Assembly (NCBI RefSeq): GCF_000739065.1
Contig: NZ_CP009149.1
Span: 620,001 to 684,000 of the forward strand
From: Methanocaldococcus bathoardescens
GTDB lineage: Archaea > AGJL01 > Methanococci > Methanococcales > Methanocaldococcaceae
Length of the DNA stretch: 64,000 bases
Reading direction: 5' to 3'
A program made the translations under genes and the position numbers. This document shows positions 9,686 through 20,097 of this stretch, in pieces. Below the pieces are notes generated by a model, which saw nothing but the letters and a program-made list of their open reading frames with translations, had not been told where the DNA came from and did not search any database. The number at the start of each line of letters is the position of its first letter. The first letter of the stretch is position 1.

Positions 9686-9712
9686 AGACAATAAATTATT
9701 AGGGTGATAATT

Positions 9713-10480
9713 ATGGTTAAAATCATTACAAGGAAAATAAAAGATATTGAACCATTAGAAAATGCCTTATTAATTGAAGGATTACCAGGAATTGGACATG
9801 TTGGAAGATTAGCTGCTGAGCATTTAGTTCATGAATTTAATGGGGAGAAGTTTTTAGAGTTGTTTTGCTATGACTTTCCACCACAAGTTTTAGTTAAGGA
9901 TGATGGAACTATTGAATACATGTGTGCTGAATTCTACGCAATAAAAGAACCAAAACCAATGATTGTTGTTTTAGGAAATACTCAAGCTTTGTCACCAATT
10001 GGGCAATATCACTTAGCTGAAGAGATTGTTAAAATTGGAATACAGTATGGAGCTAACTTTGTCTATACCTTAGGTGGTTTTGGCGTAGGAAAATTATGTG
10101 AAGAAATTAAAGTTTATGGAGCTACAACATCAAAAGAGCTTGCTGAAAGACTTAAAGAGCATGGTATTTTATTCAGAACCGACGGGGGAGGGATTGTTGG
10201 AGCTGCTGGATTAATGTTAATGTTTGCTGATTTAAACGGCATTCCTGGAATTTGCTTAATGGGAGAAACTCCTGGCTATTTAATAGACCCAAATGCTGCA
10301 AAAGCAGTTTTAGAAAAGTTCTGCAAACTTGAAAATATAGAGGTAGATATGACAGAGTTAGAGAAAAGAGCTAAGGGCATGGAGCAGTTTATTGAAAAGA
10401 TTAAGAAGTTTGAAGAAGAGATGCTAAAAGCTGCTCAAGCAAAACCACCAAGTGAGGAAGATTTAAGATACATTGGATAA
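9713..10480 (+). CDS. PAC2 family protein (proteasome-assembly-chaperone-like)
   Basis: 255 residues with typical PAC2 motifs: LIEGLPGIGHVGRLAAEHL at the N-terminus and TLGGFGVGKL in the centre. The Asn/His nucleoside-hydrolase-like fold is known for the family. A charged C-terminal helix (about 205-240) follows. Archaeal PAC2 proteins include PbaA/PbaB, which bind proteasome particles through a C-terminal HbYX tail. This one ends YIG, which does not match HbYX exactly, so a proteasome role is not established. ATG 9713 follows AGGGTGAT. Confidence 0.8.
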   Translation: MVKIITRKIKDIEPLENALLIEGLPGIGHVGRLAAEHLVHEFNGEKFLELFCYDFPPQVLVKDDGTIEYMCAEFYAIKEPKPMIVVLGNTQALSPIGQYHLAEEIVKIGIQYGANFVYTLGGFGVGKLCEEIKVYGATTSKELAERLKEHGILFRTDGGGIVGAAGLMLMFADLNGIPGICLMGETPGYLIDPNAAKAVLEKFCKLENIEVDMTELEKRAKGMEQFIEKIKKFEEEMLKAAQAKPPSEEDLRYIG

Positions 10481-10544
10481 ATATAAATTATGGATTATAC
10501 TATCTTCTCTTTTATACACTTTTAAACTTTAAGGAGGGAGGAGT

Positions 10545-13142
10545 ATGGAAAATTCACAAGAAAAATTTTTTAATGTATTAAAAGATGTCTTTATTGGAGC
10601 AAAGGTTGAGGGAGAATCTGGCTACATCAATTTAATGAGAATAAAGTCAAAATATTTTGATAAGATTTTTAAAGAATTGCAAAAAGATATTAATGAAAAA
10701 ACCAAAGAATTTCCAGAATTTAGAGAGGAGTTATTTAATAAGCTTTATTCATTTTTTAAAAGATATTTCAGTGAGAGTGGCTCAATATACTTTAGATGGA
10801 CACCATTTAATGAAAGGATTTACGAAAGAGTTTATACTGACAATAAGGATGTGGTTATGTTTTGGAAAACACACATGCTTTATTATGTTAAAACTGACAT
10901 AATATTAAAAAGCATGAATATTGAGATAGATGGTAAAAAATTCTTTTTCGATGTTTCTAAGTTAGAGCATAAGAAAGCCAATGAGAAGAGACAATTAATC
11001 TATGAATTAAAGGAAGTTAGTGAAGATGGAACAATTGTATTTAATGTCTTATACTCTGAAAAAGGAAGAAAAACAAAAATTAACGACATATTAAAACAAT
11101 TGAAAAAAGCTGGCATAATCTTAGATGAAGAAATTTTAGAAAAGGCATTTAGAATATTTGAGAAGCAGAATGAGGTTGATTATTTCATCAACAAAAATGC
11201 AAAGCAGTTTTTAAAAGAACAGTTTGATTTATGGCTTTATCAGTATGTTTATTCTGATGAAACACAATTTACAGAGAAGAGAATTAAACAGTTGAAAGTT
11301 TTGAAAGACATGGCTTATAAGATCATTAATTTTATATCACAATTTGAAGATGAGTTAGTTAAGATTTGGCAAAAGCCAAAGTTTGTTTTAAATAGCAATT
11401 ATGTTATTACTTTGGATAGAATTGCTGAAAAAGATGGAGGAATTGAGGTTATTGAAAAAATAGTTGAGAGATTAATAGAACAAAAAAATAGCTTTGAAAA
11501 AGATTTAGCCAATTTAAAAGAAATTAAACAGAACAAAAAATCTTATAGGGAAAGATTTGAAGAAGTTGATATAAACAACCAGTTAGTTGAATGGTATCTA
11601 TTGGATTTGATTGATGAAAACTTTAATCCAAAAGAGATTTTAATTAATGGTATTGTTGAAAAGAAGGTATTAAATCCTAAGTATAAATTTTTGCCAATAG
11701 ATACAAAATACTTTGATGAGGAAATTAAATTTAAAATCTTAGAGTTGTTTGATGATTTGGATAATGAATTGGATGGTTGGTTAATAAAAAGTGAAAATTA
11801 TCAGGCATTAAACACCATATTGCCTAAATTTAAAGAAAAGATTCAAACAATCTATATCGACCCCCCATTCAATACTGGAAGTAATGAATTTACAATGTAT
11901 ATCAACAGATTCTTAGATTCTGCATGGATTACAATGATGGAAAATAGGTTAAGATTAGCTAAAGAATTTTTAAAAGAGACTGGAAGTATTTTTGTAAGGA
12001 TAGATTATCATGGAAATCATTATGTTAGGTTTTTAATGGATGATATTTTTGGAAAAGAGAATTTTAGAAATGAAATATTGGTTAACAGAACTCTAAAAGC
12101 ATTTGAAGGTGCAAATAGATTTATAGTAGCAAATGACTCACTTTTTTACTATTCTAAAAGCGACAAATCCCAACTTAATCCGGTGAAAAAACCACGTAGA
12201 GAACAAAAATGGATTCCCATGCACTCTCCTGGTGTAAGATGGTCAAAAGTTCCAAAACAATACCTTAAATATTATTCCCCAGATCAATTGATAGAAAAAA
12301 ATGGTGAATTTTATTCACAAGGAAGGGTATTTAATGGTAAAGTTTATATGCCTCCACCAGGAAGACATTGGACTTTTACACAGGATCGATTAGACGAATA
12401 TGCAAAAGAAGGCAGAATAAGAGTTAATCCAAAAACTGGAATGTTAGAATATTTAACTTCAGCAGAACAAACTGTAGACTCAAATTGGCTCGATATACCT
12501 GGTTATGTTGTTCCATCTCGGTGGGATTTTCCAACAGAAAACTCCGAACAATTATTAAAAAGAGTAATCCTATCAACCTCAAATGAAAATGATATTGTCT
12601 TAGATTTCTTCTTAGGTAGTGGGACAACAACAGCAGTAGCACATAAATTAAAAAGAAAATGGATTGGAGTTGAGATGAGTAATCATTTCTACACTGTAAT
12701 TCTGCCAAGAATGAAAAAAGTTTTGGCTTATGATAAATCAGGCATCTCAAAAGATGAAGATGTTAAAGAAAACTACAACAAAGATAAAGCTGGAGGTTTC
12801 TTCAAATACTATGAGTTAGAGCAGTATGAAGATACCTTAAGAAAAGTTAAATATGTTGATGCAGAACCATTCTTTGACCCTACACAGGATATATACAACC
12901 AATATATCTTTATGAAGGATTTAAAACTCTTAGAGGCTTTGGAAATTGATTATAAAAACAACAAGGTTAAAGTTAATTTAGAAAAACTATATAAAAATAT
13001 AGACATTGCTGAAACATTATCAAATCTATTAGGGAAGAGAATAAAGAAAATAACAAGGGATTTTGTAGAATTTGAGGATGGAGAGAAAGTTGATAGTAAG
13101 AATTTGGATTATAGGTTAATTAAGCCGTTAATATGGTGGTAA
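10545..13142 (+). CDS. Type III-like DNA adenine methyltransferase (Mod)
   Basis: 865 residues. The catalytic DPPFNTG motif IV is near residue 444, and the SAM-binding FxGxG-type motif DFFLGSGTTT is near residue 688, giving the beta-class N6-adenine order. The long N-terminal region (about 1-420) is helical. The middle region (about 520-670) between the motifs is the expected target-recognition domain. It contains CGT, CGA, CGG and CCG codons otherwise rare here, suggesting replacement. The start follows AAGGAGGGAGGAGT. It is the first gene of a tight operon with the membrane gene and Res. Confidence 0.85.
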   Translation: MENSQEKFFNVLKDVFIGAKVEGESGYINLMRIKSKYFDKIFKELQKDINEKTKEFPEFREELFNKLYSFFKRYFSESGSIYFRWTPFNERIYERVYTDNKDVVMFWKTHMLYYVKTDIILKSMNIEIDGKKFFFDVSKLEHKKANEKRQLIYELKEVSEDGTIVFNVLYSEKGRKTKINDILKQLKKAGIILDEEILEKAFRIFEKQNEVDYFINKNAKQFLKEQFDLWLYQYVYSDETQFTEKRIKQLKVLKDMAYKIINFISQFEDELVKIWQKPKFVLNSNYVITLDRIAEKDGGIEVIEKIVERLIEQKNSFEKDLANLKEIKQNKKSYRERFEEVDINNQLVEWYLLDLIDENFNPKEILINGIVEKKVLNPKYKFLPIDTKYFDEEIKFKILELFDDLDNELDGWLIKSENYQALNTILPKFKEKIQTIYIDPPFNTGSNEFTMYINRFLDSAWITMMENRLRLAKEFLKETGSIFVRIDYHGNHYVRFLMDDIFGKENFRNEILVNRTLKAFEGANRFIVANDSLFYYSKSDKSQLNPVKKPRREQKWIPMHSPGVRWSKVPKQYLKYYSPDQLIEKNGEFYSQGRVFNGKVYMPPPGRHWTFTQDRLDEYAKEGRIRVNPKTGMLEYLTSAEQTVDSNWLDIPGYVVPSRWDFPTENSEQLLKRVILSTSNENDIVLDFFLGSGTTTAVAHKLKRKWIGVEMSNHFYTVILPRMKKVLAYDKSGISKDEDVKENYNKDKAGGFFKYYELEQYEDTLRKVKYVDAEPFFDPTQDIYNQYIFMKDLKLLEALEIDYKNNKVKVNLEKLYKNIDIAETLSNLLGKRIKKITRDFVEFEDGEKVDSKNLDYRLIKPLIWW

Positions 13143-13145
13143 AAT

Positions 13146-14378
13146 ATGATTTTTAAACAACATATAATAAATTTTTTGTATAATTTTCGATACAATTATA
13201 TAGACGGAAGACAATATATACCAACAAAAAAGGATGTTGAGGATGCCAAAATTCTTGCTGAAAGGTTAAAAGGAAAAACAGATGCAGAAACACTTAATAA
13301 TATCATTGAATGGCAAGATCGAAATATCTCTTACTGGACAGAACGAGGATATTTGGATCTCTCATTATCTCCTGTTATTTTGGTTGGATACGTACTTGTT
13401 TTTGCATTTATTTCAATTCCAATTTTTATTTTCTTATATCTTTTATTAACAAAGTTTCTTATTCTTTCGAATAATTTATCTACTTGGTTATCTTTATGTT
13501 TAACTATTTTATTTTTCATTTGGATTATATTAAAAGCAAATACATCTTTAAAACTTATATATTTGGTATTGTTTTCGTATCCTATATACGAATTAGTAAA
13601 ATTTATACTTCTAAAAAATCCAAGAGCAGAAACTATTTCTAAATTATTAAACATAACAGTCCTCAATTGGGTAATTTTCGGTATTTCCTTATTTTCTCTT
13701 TGTTATCTTTCTATGATATACTGGCTATTCGTTAGAAATGAAAAGTCGTTAAAAAATAAATTTAAAAAAATATTAGATTTAATAATTTCAACCTTTAAAA
13801 CTTCTCTTACAACTAATGAGATTTTAGAATATAAATGGGCTATCTGTAGAGATTATGCAAAGCTTACAGCATCTCTTTTGTTAAATCTATATCCAAAAAA
13901 TAAGATCTACTTCCTTACTTTTCCAAGACATGTAGCAACAGGTATTGAAATTAATGGGAAAATATATATTTTAGACCAAAAAATGCCAATTTTAACACCA
14001 AGTGCTTGGCTAAATAAGTGGAATGTAAATGAAGCTAATTTGTTAGAATTAAAGAAAGAAAATAATAAATTGCATGTGGAATATGTAGGAAAAATAAGAA
14101 GAGATTTTAGCATAAATTTTAACCAAAAATGGTTAAAAGAACTATTAAAAGAAGTTATAAATGCTATTAATGAAAATAGAGAAAGAGTTGATTATATTAT
14201 CAAAAAAGGATTAAAATTTTATGATATTAATGATGACATTATAAAAGAATCATTAGTCAGAATGATAAAATATTATCTTCAAAAAGAATTAGTGAGTAAA
14301 TTTTGTAGAATACATGATATAAAATTAAACAAAAAAGGAGAGGACATAGTTATAAATATTAAGCTAAAAGGTGATTAA
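13146..14378 (+). CDS. Membrane protein with transglutaminase-like cysteine peptidase domain
   Basis: 410 residues. A soluble N-terminal part (1-75) is followed by four or five hydrophobic segments (about 78-200), then a transglutaminase-like domain. The putative catalytic Cys is in CRDYAKLTASLLL (about 237), His in FPRHVATGIEI (about 262) and Asp in YILDQKMP (about 275). A helical C-terminus ends with IVINIKLKGD. It starts 3 bases after the Mod stop, and its stop codon overlaps the GGTGAT ribosome site of Res, so translation of the three genes is coupled. I know of no standard role for such a protein in type III systems. Confidence 0.7.
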   Translation: MIFKQHIINFLYNFRYNYIDGRQYIPTKKDVEDAKILAERLKGKTDAETLNNIIEWQDRNISYWTERGYLDLSLSPVILVGYVLVFAFISIPIFIFLYLLLTKFLILSNNLSTWLSLCLTILFFIWIILKANTSLKLIYLVLFSYPIYELVKFILLKNPRAETISKLLNITVLNWVIFGISLFSLCYLSMIYWLFVRNEKSLKNKFKKILDLIISTFKTSLTTNEILEYKWAICRDYAKLTASLLLNLYPKNKIYFLTFPRHVATGIEINGKIYILDQKMPILTPSAWLNKWNVNEANLLELKKENNKLHVEYVGKIRRDFSINFNQKWLKELLKEVINAINENRERVDYIIKKGLKFYDINDDIIKESLVRMIKYYLQKELVSKFCRIHDIKLNKKGEDIVINIKLKGD

Positions 14379-14379
14379 A

Positions 14380-17313
14380 ATGATCATTAGACCAATCCTC
14401 CAATCAATAGTGGAAGATATTGATTTTGACGAATTGCCAAGCAATTGGAATTTATTGGATATAAAAAATTTCTCTAAGAGTAAAAAACTATATAAATTTC
14501 AACAAAATGCCTTAAAAAATGCTATAAAAACCTTATATCTCTACTTTAAAGAAGATAACGCAAACAAATCAAAATTTTATAAGAAATACAAACTTAATGG
14601 ATTAAATGAGGATTTAGAAAAAACCTTGGATATAAAAATTTCAAAAAAAGACATTTTATCAATTGTTGAGCAGTATTATCCAATAGAAAATCAAAAGTTA
14701 AAATTCCAGCATTTGATAAATAGGGCATCATTTTGGATGGCTACTGGAAGTGGAAAAACTCTATTAATCATAAAGCTTGTTGAAATATTAAAAATGCTAA
14801 TGGATTTAAATGAAATCCCAAAAAAAGACATCCTAATATTAACACATAGAGATGATTTAATAAACCAATTAAAAAAACATGTTGATGAATTTAATGAGTT
14901 ATCAGCAGAGAGAGGATTTAAAATACATCTATTTGAATTAACAGAATATGACAAAATAAAGAATGAAAACCTTATGACTTATTTCAATGAAATTCCTATC
15001 TTTTATTACAGATCTGATTTAATAAGTGATGAGCAGAAGGAAAAAATCATCGACTTTAAAAATTACGATAACAATGGAGATTGGTATATAATCTTAGATG
15101 AGGCACATAAGGGAGATAAAGAGGACTCAAAGAGACAGATGCTTTATTCCATAATGTCAAGAAATGGATTTTTATTTAACTTTTCAGCAACATTTACAGA
15201 CCCAAGGGATATTGTAACAACCGCATACAACTTTAACTTAGAGAGATTTATTAAAGAGGGATATGGAAAACATATCTACATATTAAAGCAAGAAATGAGA
15301 GCATTTAAAGAGAAAGAGGATTATAACGATGAAGAAAAACAAAAAATTGTCTTAAAATCATTAATTTTATTAACCTACATCAAAAAAATTAGGGAGAAAA
15401 TAAAAGAAACAGCTAAAAATATTTATCATGAGCCATTGCTTTTAACATTGGTAAATACTGTAAATCTTTCTAAAATCAAAGAAGAAAAGCCAGATTTAAT
15501 CTTATTCTTTAATGAGTTAGAAAAAATAGGAAAAGGAAACATCAATAATGATATATTTGAAAAGGCAAAGGAAGAGCTAATAAAAGAGTTTTCAGAGAAA
15601 CCAAATCTAATCTACGAGGATGAGCCAATTAATATCCATGAAGATATTATTAAAAGCATAACAATCGAAGACATTCTTAAATATGTTTATAATTCAGAAA
15701 GTTTTGGAGAGATTGAGGTTATAACTATCCCCAAGAAAAGCCAAGAGGCAATATTTAAATTAAAAACAAGTGATAAGCCATTTGCTTTAATTAGGATTGG
15801 AGATGCCATAAAATGGATAAAAGAGAATCTTAAAGGTTATAATATTGAGGAGTCTTATGATGATAAAAGCATTTTTGAAAATCTCGATGAAAGAGAAGAT
15901 ATAAGCATTTTAATGGGTTCAAGGGCATTTTATGAGGGTTGGGATTCAAACAGACCAAATATAATCCTCTTCATAAATATTGGAAAAAGAGATGCTAAAA
16001 AATTTGTTATTCAATCAGTCGGTAGAGGAGTTAGAATAGAACCAATTAAAGGAAAAAGAAGGAGATTAAAGTTTTTATACAACACAGGAGAAGATAATGG
16101 TTTATTTGAAAAGATTAGTAACTATATTCAACCAATAGAAACATTATTCATCTTTGGAACAAATAGAAAAGCATTAAGTGAGGTCATATCATCCTTAAAA
16201 GTAGAAAAACTTGAAGAAACAATCAAATTAGCTAAGAATGAAAACGCAGAAAAATATAACTTATTAATCCCAATATTCAAAGAATCTACTAAAAAATTAT
16301 ATCAAGAGGGAGAACCACAAAAATTTGAAATCTCTAAAGGTTTATTTGATGCTATTGATAAATACTTTAATTCTTTTGATGATAGAATCATCATAGTCCA
16401 AAATAACATAACACCAGAAACATTATCAGTTATTAGAGAGAGCTTAAAAGATAAAGATAAATACTACAAATTTGTTGATAGTCAAAATATTCCATTAAAT
16501 ATTGCAATACAAAAGTTAATATCTCACTTTAACTTAAACATTGAAGAATTTGATAAATTTAAGCAATTAGAGGATGAAATAATCCATTTCAAAAAGATTA
16601 AGGTATTCCTTAACTCTGAAGATGAGATTAAAGAACTAAAACAAAAAATAGATAAAGTTATAAATTATGAAAATATCCCAAAAGATATATTAGAAAAACA
16701 ATTATTTGAAGATGTTAAAGCAGGAAAAATATCATTTGAAGATTTCCAAAAAGAACTTGAAAAAATAAAAACTATGTCAAAGGAAGAGCAATTTAAAGAT
16801 TTAAAAATAAAGCACATATTAAACCATTATTATATCCCAATTATCCTTTCAGAAAAAGAGAAGATTGATTATATAACTCACATAATAAAAACCAAAAGTG
16901 AGGTAAAATTCATAGAAGATTTAGAAAAATATATAGCAAATAACGAAATAGATGCCGATTGGTGGATGTTTAGTAAGATAGATGAACATTTAGATGAGGT
17001 CTATATCCCATACTATGACCCAGATAAAAATAAAATCAGAAAGTTTAAGCCAGACTTTATATTTTGGATTAAGAAAGGAAATAACTACTTTATAATATTT
17101 GCTGACCCAAAATCATCCAAATACACTGACTACGAGCATAAAGTTGACTGGTTTAAGAAATATTTTGAAGAAAACGGAGAACCAAAAGAATTTGAATTTG
17201 ATGGAATTAAAATAAAAGTAATGCTTTATCTATACACAGAAGATGTTAATAAACTATCAGAAGGTTATAAAAAATTCTGGCTTGATGATGTTAGTAAAAT
17301 ATTTAAATTATAA
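14380..17313 (+). CDS. Type III-like restriction subunit (Res): SF2 helicase plus PD-(D/E)xK nuclease
   Basis: 977 residues. Helicase motifs in order: Walker A MATGSGKT (about 122), LDEAHKG (about 240), FSATFTD (about 270), the later RAFYEGWDSNRP (about 520) and QSVGRGVRIEP (about 548). Near the C-terminus, KPDFIFWIKKG followed by IIFADPKSSKY fits a PD-(D/E)xK nuclease core (about 885-910). ATG 14380 lies four bases after GGTGAT, inside the end of the preceding gene. It should pair with Mod to cut DNA after ATP-driven sensing. Arginine codons here are mostly AGA/AGG, unlike parts of Mod and the membrane gene. Confidence 0.85.
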   Translation: MIIRPILQSIVEDIDFDELPSNWNLLDIKNFSKSKKLYKFQQNALKNAIKTLYLYFKEDNANKSKFYKKYKLNGLNEDLEKTLDIKISKKDILSIVEQYYPIENQKLKFQHLINRASFWMATGSGKTLLIIKLVEILKMLMDLNEIPKKDILILTHRDDLINQLKKHVDEFNELSAERGFKIHLFELTEYDKIKNENLMTYFNEIPIFYYRSDLISDEQKEKIIDFKNYDNNGDWYIILDEAHKGDKEDSKRQMLYSIMSRNGFLFNFSATFTDPRDIVTTAYNFNLERFIKEGYGKHIYILKQEMRAFKEKEDYNDEEKQKIVLKSLILLTYIKKIREKIKETAKNIYHEPLLLTLVNTVNLSKIKEEKPDLILFFNELEKIGKGNINNDIFEKAKEELIKEFSEKPNLIYEDEPINIHEDIIKSITIEDILKYVYNSESFGEIEVITIPKKSQEAIFKLKTSDKPFALIRIGDAIKWIKENLKGYNIEESYDDKSIFENLDEREDISILMGSRAFYEGWDSNRPNIILFINIGKRDAKKFVIQSVGRGVRIEPIKGKRRRLKFLYNTGEDNGLFEKISNYIQPIETLFIFGTNRKALSEVISSLKVEKLEETIKLAKNENAEKYNLLIPIFKESTKKLYQEGEPQKFEISKGLFDAIDKYFNSFDDRIIIVQNNITPETLSVIRESLKDKDKYYKFVDSQNIPLNIAIQKLISHFNLNIEEFDKFKQLEDEIIHFKKIKVFLNSEDEIKELKQKIDKVINYENIPKDILEKQLFEDVKAGKISFEDFQKELEKIKTMSKEEQFKDLKIKHILNHYYIPIILSEKEKIDYITHIIKTKSEVKFIEDLEKYIANNEIDADWWMFSKIDEHLDEVYIPYYDPDKNKIRKFKPDFIFWIKKGNNYFIIFADPKSSKYTDYEHKVDWFKKYFEENGEPKEFEFDGIKIKVMLYLYTEDVNKLSEGYKKFWLDDVSKIFKL

Positions 17314-17343
17314 ATTTTTTGTGTTGAAGTTTGAGGGATTGTC

Positions 17344-17880
17344 ATGGAAATAAATGGATTAGAGAATGATGAACTTCAAAATGTTATATATAAATATATT
17401 AAAAAATCATTGGAAGCTACTGGACTAAAAGTAACAACTGATAAAATTTTAAGTAGCCAGAATTTGCCAGAGGAATTAGATAAAGTTAAAAGATCAATAG
17501 CAGTAAGTTATGATAGATACTTCTTCCTTCCAGATGCTGACATTGTTGTTTATAAAGTTGAAAATAATGATGTAAGGGTAATAGCAATTATTTCAGTTAA
17601 AAATTCTTTTAGAGAAAGAGGATTTGAAACAACCTATTGGAAATTAAAATTAAAAGAATCTCCTGTAACTTCCCATATAAGAGTATTTTTAGCCACTCCA
17701 GACAAAGATAATGAGATTTCATATAAATGCCCAAATGGAAGACCTAAAAAAATGAGGATAATTTTAGAATATGAACTTGATGGAATTTATTTCTTAAAAG
17801 AAGATTTTGAAGAAAGTGAAAAAGCAAAACATTTTGAAAAAATTATTGATGATATTATAGAGATTTCCAAAATGTTATAA
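17344..17880 (+). CDS. BsaWI-like restriction endonuclease-fold protein
   Basis: 178 residues. A PD-(D/E)xK-type core is visible as PDADIVVYKVE (about 61-71) followed by IAIISVKNSFRERGFETT (about 81-98), with SVK as the catalytic E/SxK variant. This resembles the C-terminal catalytic part of BsaWI-family type II enzymes from memory. It starts 30 bases after Res in the same direction and probably belongs to the island. No separate methyltransferase partner is adjacent. It could be a remnant of another system or an accessory nuclease. Its end lies 2 bases from the convergent SAM synthetase stop. Confidence 0.55.
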   Translation: MEINGLENDELQNVIYKYIKKSLEATGLKVTTDKILSSQNLPEELDKVKRSIAVSYDRYFFLPDADIVVYKVENNDVRVIAIISVKNSFRERGFETTYWKLKLKESPVTSHIRVFLATPDKDNEISYKCPNGRPKKMRIILEYELDGIYFLKEDFEESEKAKHFEKIIDDIIEISKML

Positions 17881-17882
17881 GG

Positions 17883-19103
17883 TTAGAATGTAGTTACTTT
17901 ACCTTCAACAATCATTTTTTGAACTTTCATAATGTTATCTAACCATTTATTAGCTATTTCTTTTGCCTTTGGCTCAATATCCTTTATATCATAACCATTT
18001 TCAGTTATAATTTCTATATCTAATGCCTTTGGCTCATTAATTGGCTTACCTATTTGGCTTAATATTCTTACATAACACTCCTTAACTCCCTCTAATTTAG
18101 CAATATCATTTGCTATTAAATTAGCTAAGATGTTGTAGATTTTACCAACGTGGTTTACTGGGTTTTTACCACTTGCTGCCTCCATACTCATAGGTCTGAA
18201 TGGAGTTATTAATCCATTAACTCTATTCCCTCTTCCCACTGAACCATCATCTCCCATCTCTGCTGAAGTTCCAGTAACTGTTAAATAAACACTTTCTCTT
18301 TCGTAATCATCTGCGGTGTTTATATTTATCTCAACATCATATCCATCAGCTATCTTCTTAGCTAAATCCTCAACTTTTTCTTTTACTTTCTTAATAACCT
18401 CTTTATATTCATCAATATTTTTAACATACTTATCAACAACAGCCATAGCAATGGTTAAAGTTATTTTCTTTCCTTCTCTTAATCCCATAACTTTTATATC
18501 CTCTCCTACAGCAGGAATCTCTTTCTTTAACTCATCACTATTTAAAAATCTCTCTGTTTCTAAAACCAATCTTTCTGTTGTTGATAATGGAGCATAACCT
18601 ACTCCAAATGATGTATCATTAGCTAAAGGAACTTCATTCTTTTGCCTTTCAAAGACATCAACTAAATCCATACTTCCTTGTCCAATTCTGCAGTCAATAA
18701 TTACATCTTTATCAACATCAACATTTCTTAAAACTTTCTTTAAATATTCCTTAGCTGCCTTAACTGCAGTTGTTCCTACTGGGAGCTTTATAACTTCATT
18801 TTTCTCCTTATCTAAAATTTCCATTGTTGCTCTACCAGATAATAAAATATAAATAGGGCTTACCATTACTCCTCCTCCAAATTTAGGATATGCATGTCCT
18901 CCTACAAGCTCAACTTGGTCTGTGTTGTGGTGTAAAATAGTTCCAAACTTTTCAATATACATCTTACATAAAGCCCTACTAACGCTCTCAGCTATACCAT
19001 CACAAATTGAATCTGGATGTCCTAAACCCTTTCTTTCAACAATCTCTACTGGTCTTTCTTCAATTGGTTCAACATCTAATTTTTTTACAATTATATTTCT
19101 CAT
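17883..19103 (-). CDS. mat: Archaeal-type S-adenosylmethionine synthetase
   Basis: 406 residues, the usual length of the archaeal MAT family, which is unrelated by simple alignment to bacterial MetK. Family landmarks include [17 protein letters not shown] near the N-terminus, a glycine-rich [14 protein letters not shown], and [19 protein letters not shown] about 275-295. It makes SAM from methionine and ATP, feeding the many radical-SAM and methyltransferase enzymes, including the methyltransferases in this window. Transcribed leftward, convergent with the nuclease gene. Confidence 0.95.
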   Translation of the reverse strand: MRNIIVKKLDVEPIEERPVEIVERKGLGHPDSICDGIAESVSRALCKMYIEKFGTILHHNTDQVELVGGHAYPKFGGGVMVSPIYILLSGRATMEILDKEKNEVIKLPVGTTAVKAAKEYLKKVLRNVDVDKDVIIDCRIGQGSMDLVDVFERQKNEVPLANDTSFGVGYAPLSTTERLVLETERFLNSDELKKEIPAVGEDIKVMGLREGKKITLTIAMAVVDKYVKNIDEYKEVIKKVKEKVEDLAKKIADGYDVEININTADDYERESVYLTVTGTSAEMGDDGSVGRGNRVNGLITPFRPMSMEAASGKNPVNHVGKIYNILANLIANDIAKLEGVKECYVRILSQIGKPINEPKALDIEIITENGYDIKDIEPKAKEIANKWLDNIMKVQKMIVEGKVTTF

Positions 19104-19232
19104 CTATATCACCATGTCCTAATTATCAATAGTAAAAATGATAAGATAAATTTTTTATATTTAAAGTTAATCCTTCATTAAAAATAAAAATCTAAAAAAC
19201 AATAAATTAAAAAAATATTGAAAAATATTTGA

Positions 19233-19913
19233 TTAAATTCTCTTTACCATCCTCAACCACTCTTTAACAATTTCTTTCTTCTCAAATCCTAACTTTTTAT
19301 AAAATTCAATTGCATTTTTATTCTCAACTCCAACCCACAACTCAACAATATTTCTCCCATTTTTCTTAGCATATTCAATAGCTTTATTTATTAAAGCTGT
19401 TCCAATCCCTCTTCCTCTAAAATCTGGGTCAACAAATATTTCGTGGATTTCAGCAACTTCTCTTTTCTCTATATTACTTATCCAATTACAATCACAGGCT
19501 ATAAAACCAATAGGCTTTCCATTAATTTCACAGACAAAAAATCCATCTTCATCTCTCTTCATCAACCATTTAAAATACCATCTTACCCATTTTTTCTTTT
19601 TATAATAATATTTATCAAAACCTCTGTATGCTTTATAATATAGCTCAAGGAAGTCATCTAAATCATCTTTAGTTACGTTTCTTATTGTATAAGTTTTTAT
19701 TAGATTATAAACTTCCATAGCCGCATTTTGGCATCTAAAGAAATCATCCAATATTGATTTTAAGGAACCTATAGAACGAGTTTTAACATACAATATAGGC
19801 TTTTTCTCACATTTTAAATTAATTTCAATATCCTCATTAGTGTAGTTATCAACCTCTAAGCTTTTACAAACTTCTTTTGGAATATCCAAATGAAGTTTTA
19901 AATAAACTCTCAT
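19233..19913 (-). CDS. GNAT-family N-acetyltransferase
   Basis: 226 residues. The C-terminal 150 residues are a GNAT fold, with the acetyl-CoA loop DPDFRGRGIGTALINKA (R-x-x-G-x-G/A) near 168-184 and a closing NAIEFYKKLGFEKK. The first 70 residues are an extra domain of unknown role. ATG 19913 follows GTGAG. The substrate cannot be read from sequence; RimI-like protein acetylation is one possibility. Confidence 0.82.
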   Translation of the reverse strand: MRVYLKLHLDIPKEVCKSLEVDNYTNEDIEINLKCEKKPILYVKTRSIGSLKSILDDFFRCQNAAMEVYNLIKTYTIRNVTKDDLDDFLELYYKAYRGFDKYYYKKKKWVRWYFKWLMKRDEDGFFVCEINGKPIGFIACDCNWISNIEKREVAEIHEIFVDPDFRGRGIGTALINKAIEYAKKNGRNIVELWVGVENKNAIEFYKKLGFEKKEIVKEWLRMVKRI

Positions 19914-19987
19914 AATCTCACAGGAAAAATTTTAAATTTATTAATTTAATTTTATGGATATAAGGAAGTAAAATAAAAAATAAATTA

Positions 19988-20063
19988 TGGTGCGCCGGCC
20001 GGGATTTGAACCCGGGTCGCTGGCTTGGAAGGCCAGAGTGATACCAGGCTACACCACCGGCGC
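19988..20063 (-). tRNA. tRNA-Gly (anticodon UCC)
   Basis: Read leftward from 20063: acceptor GCGCCGG pairs with CCGGCGC, anticodon stem CTGGC/GCCAG encloses CTTCCAA with anticodon TCC, and the T arm is CCCGGGTTCAAATCCCGG. The discriminator is A and the terminal CCA is encoded (19988-19990). It follows tRNA-Gly(GCC) by about 34 bases and is probably made from the same transcript. Confidence 0.96.
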
Positions 20064-20097
20064 ATGTCCAAATCAAGCCCGGCTAATTAAAGCCTAG

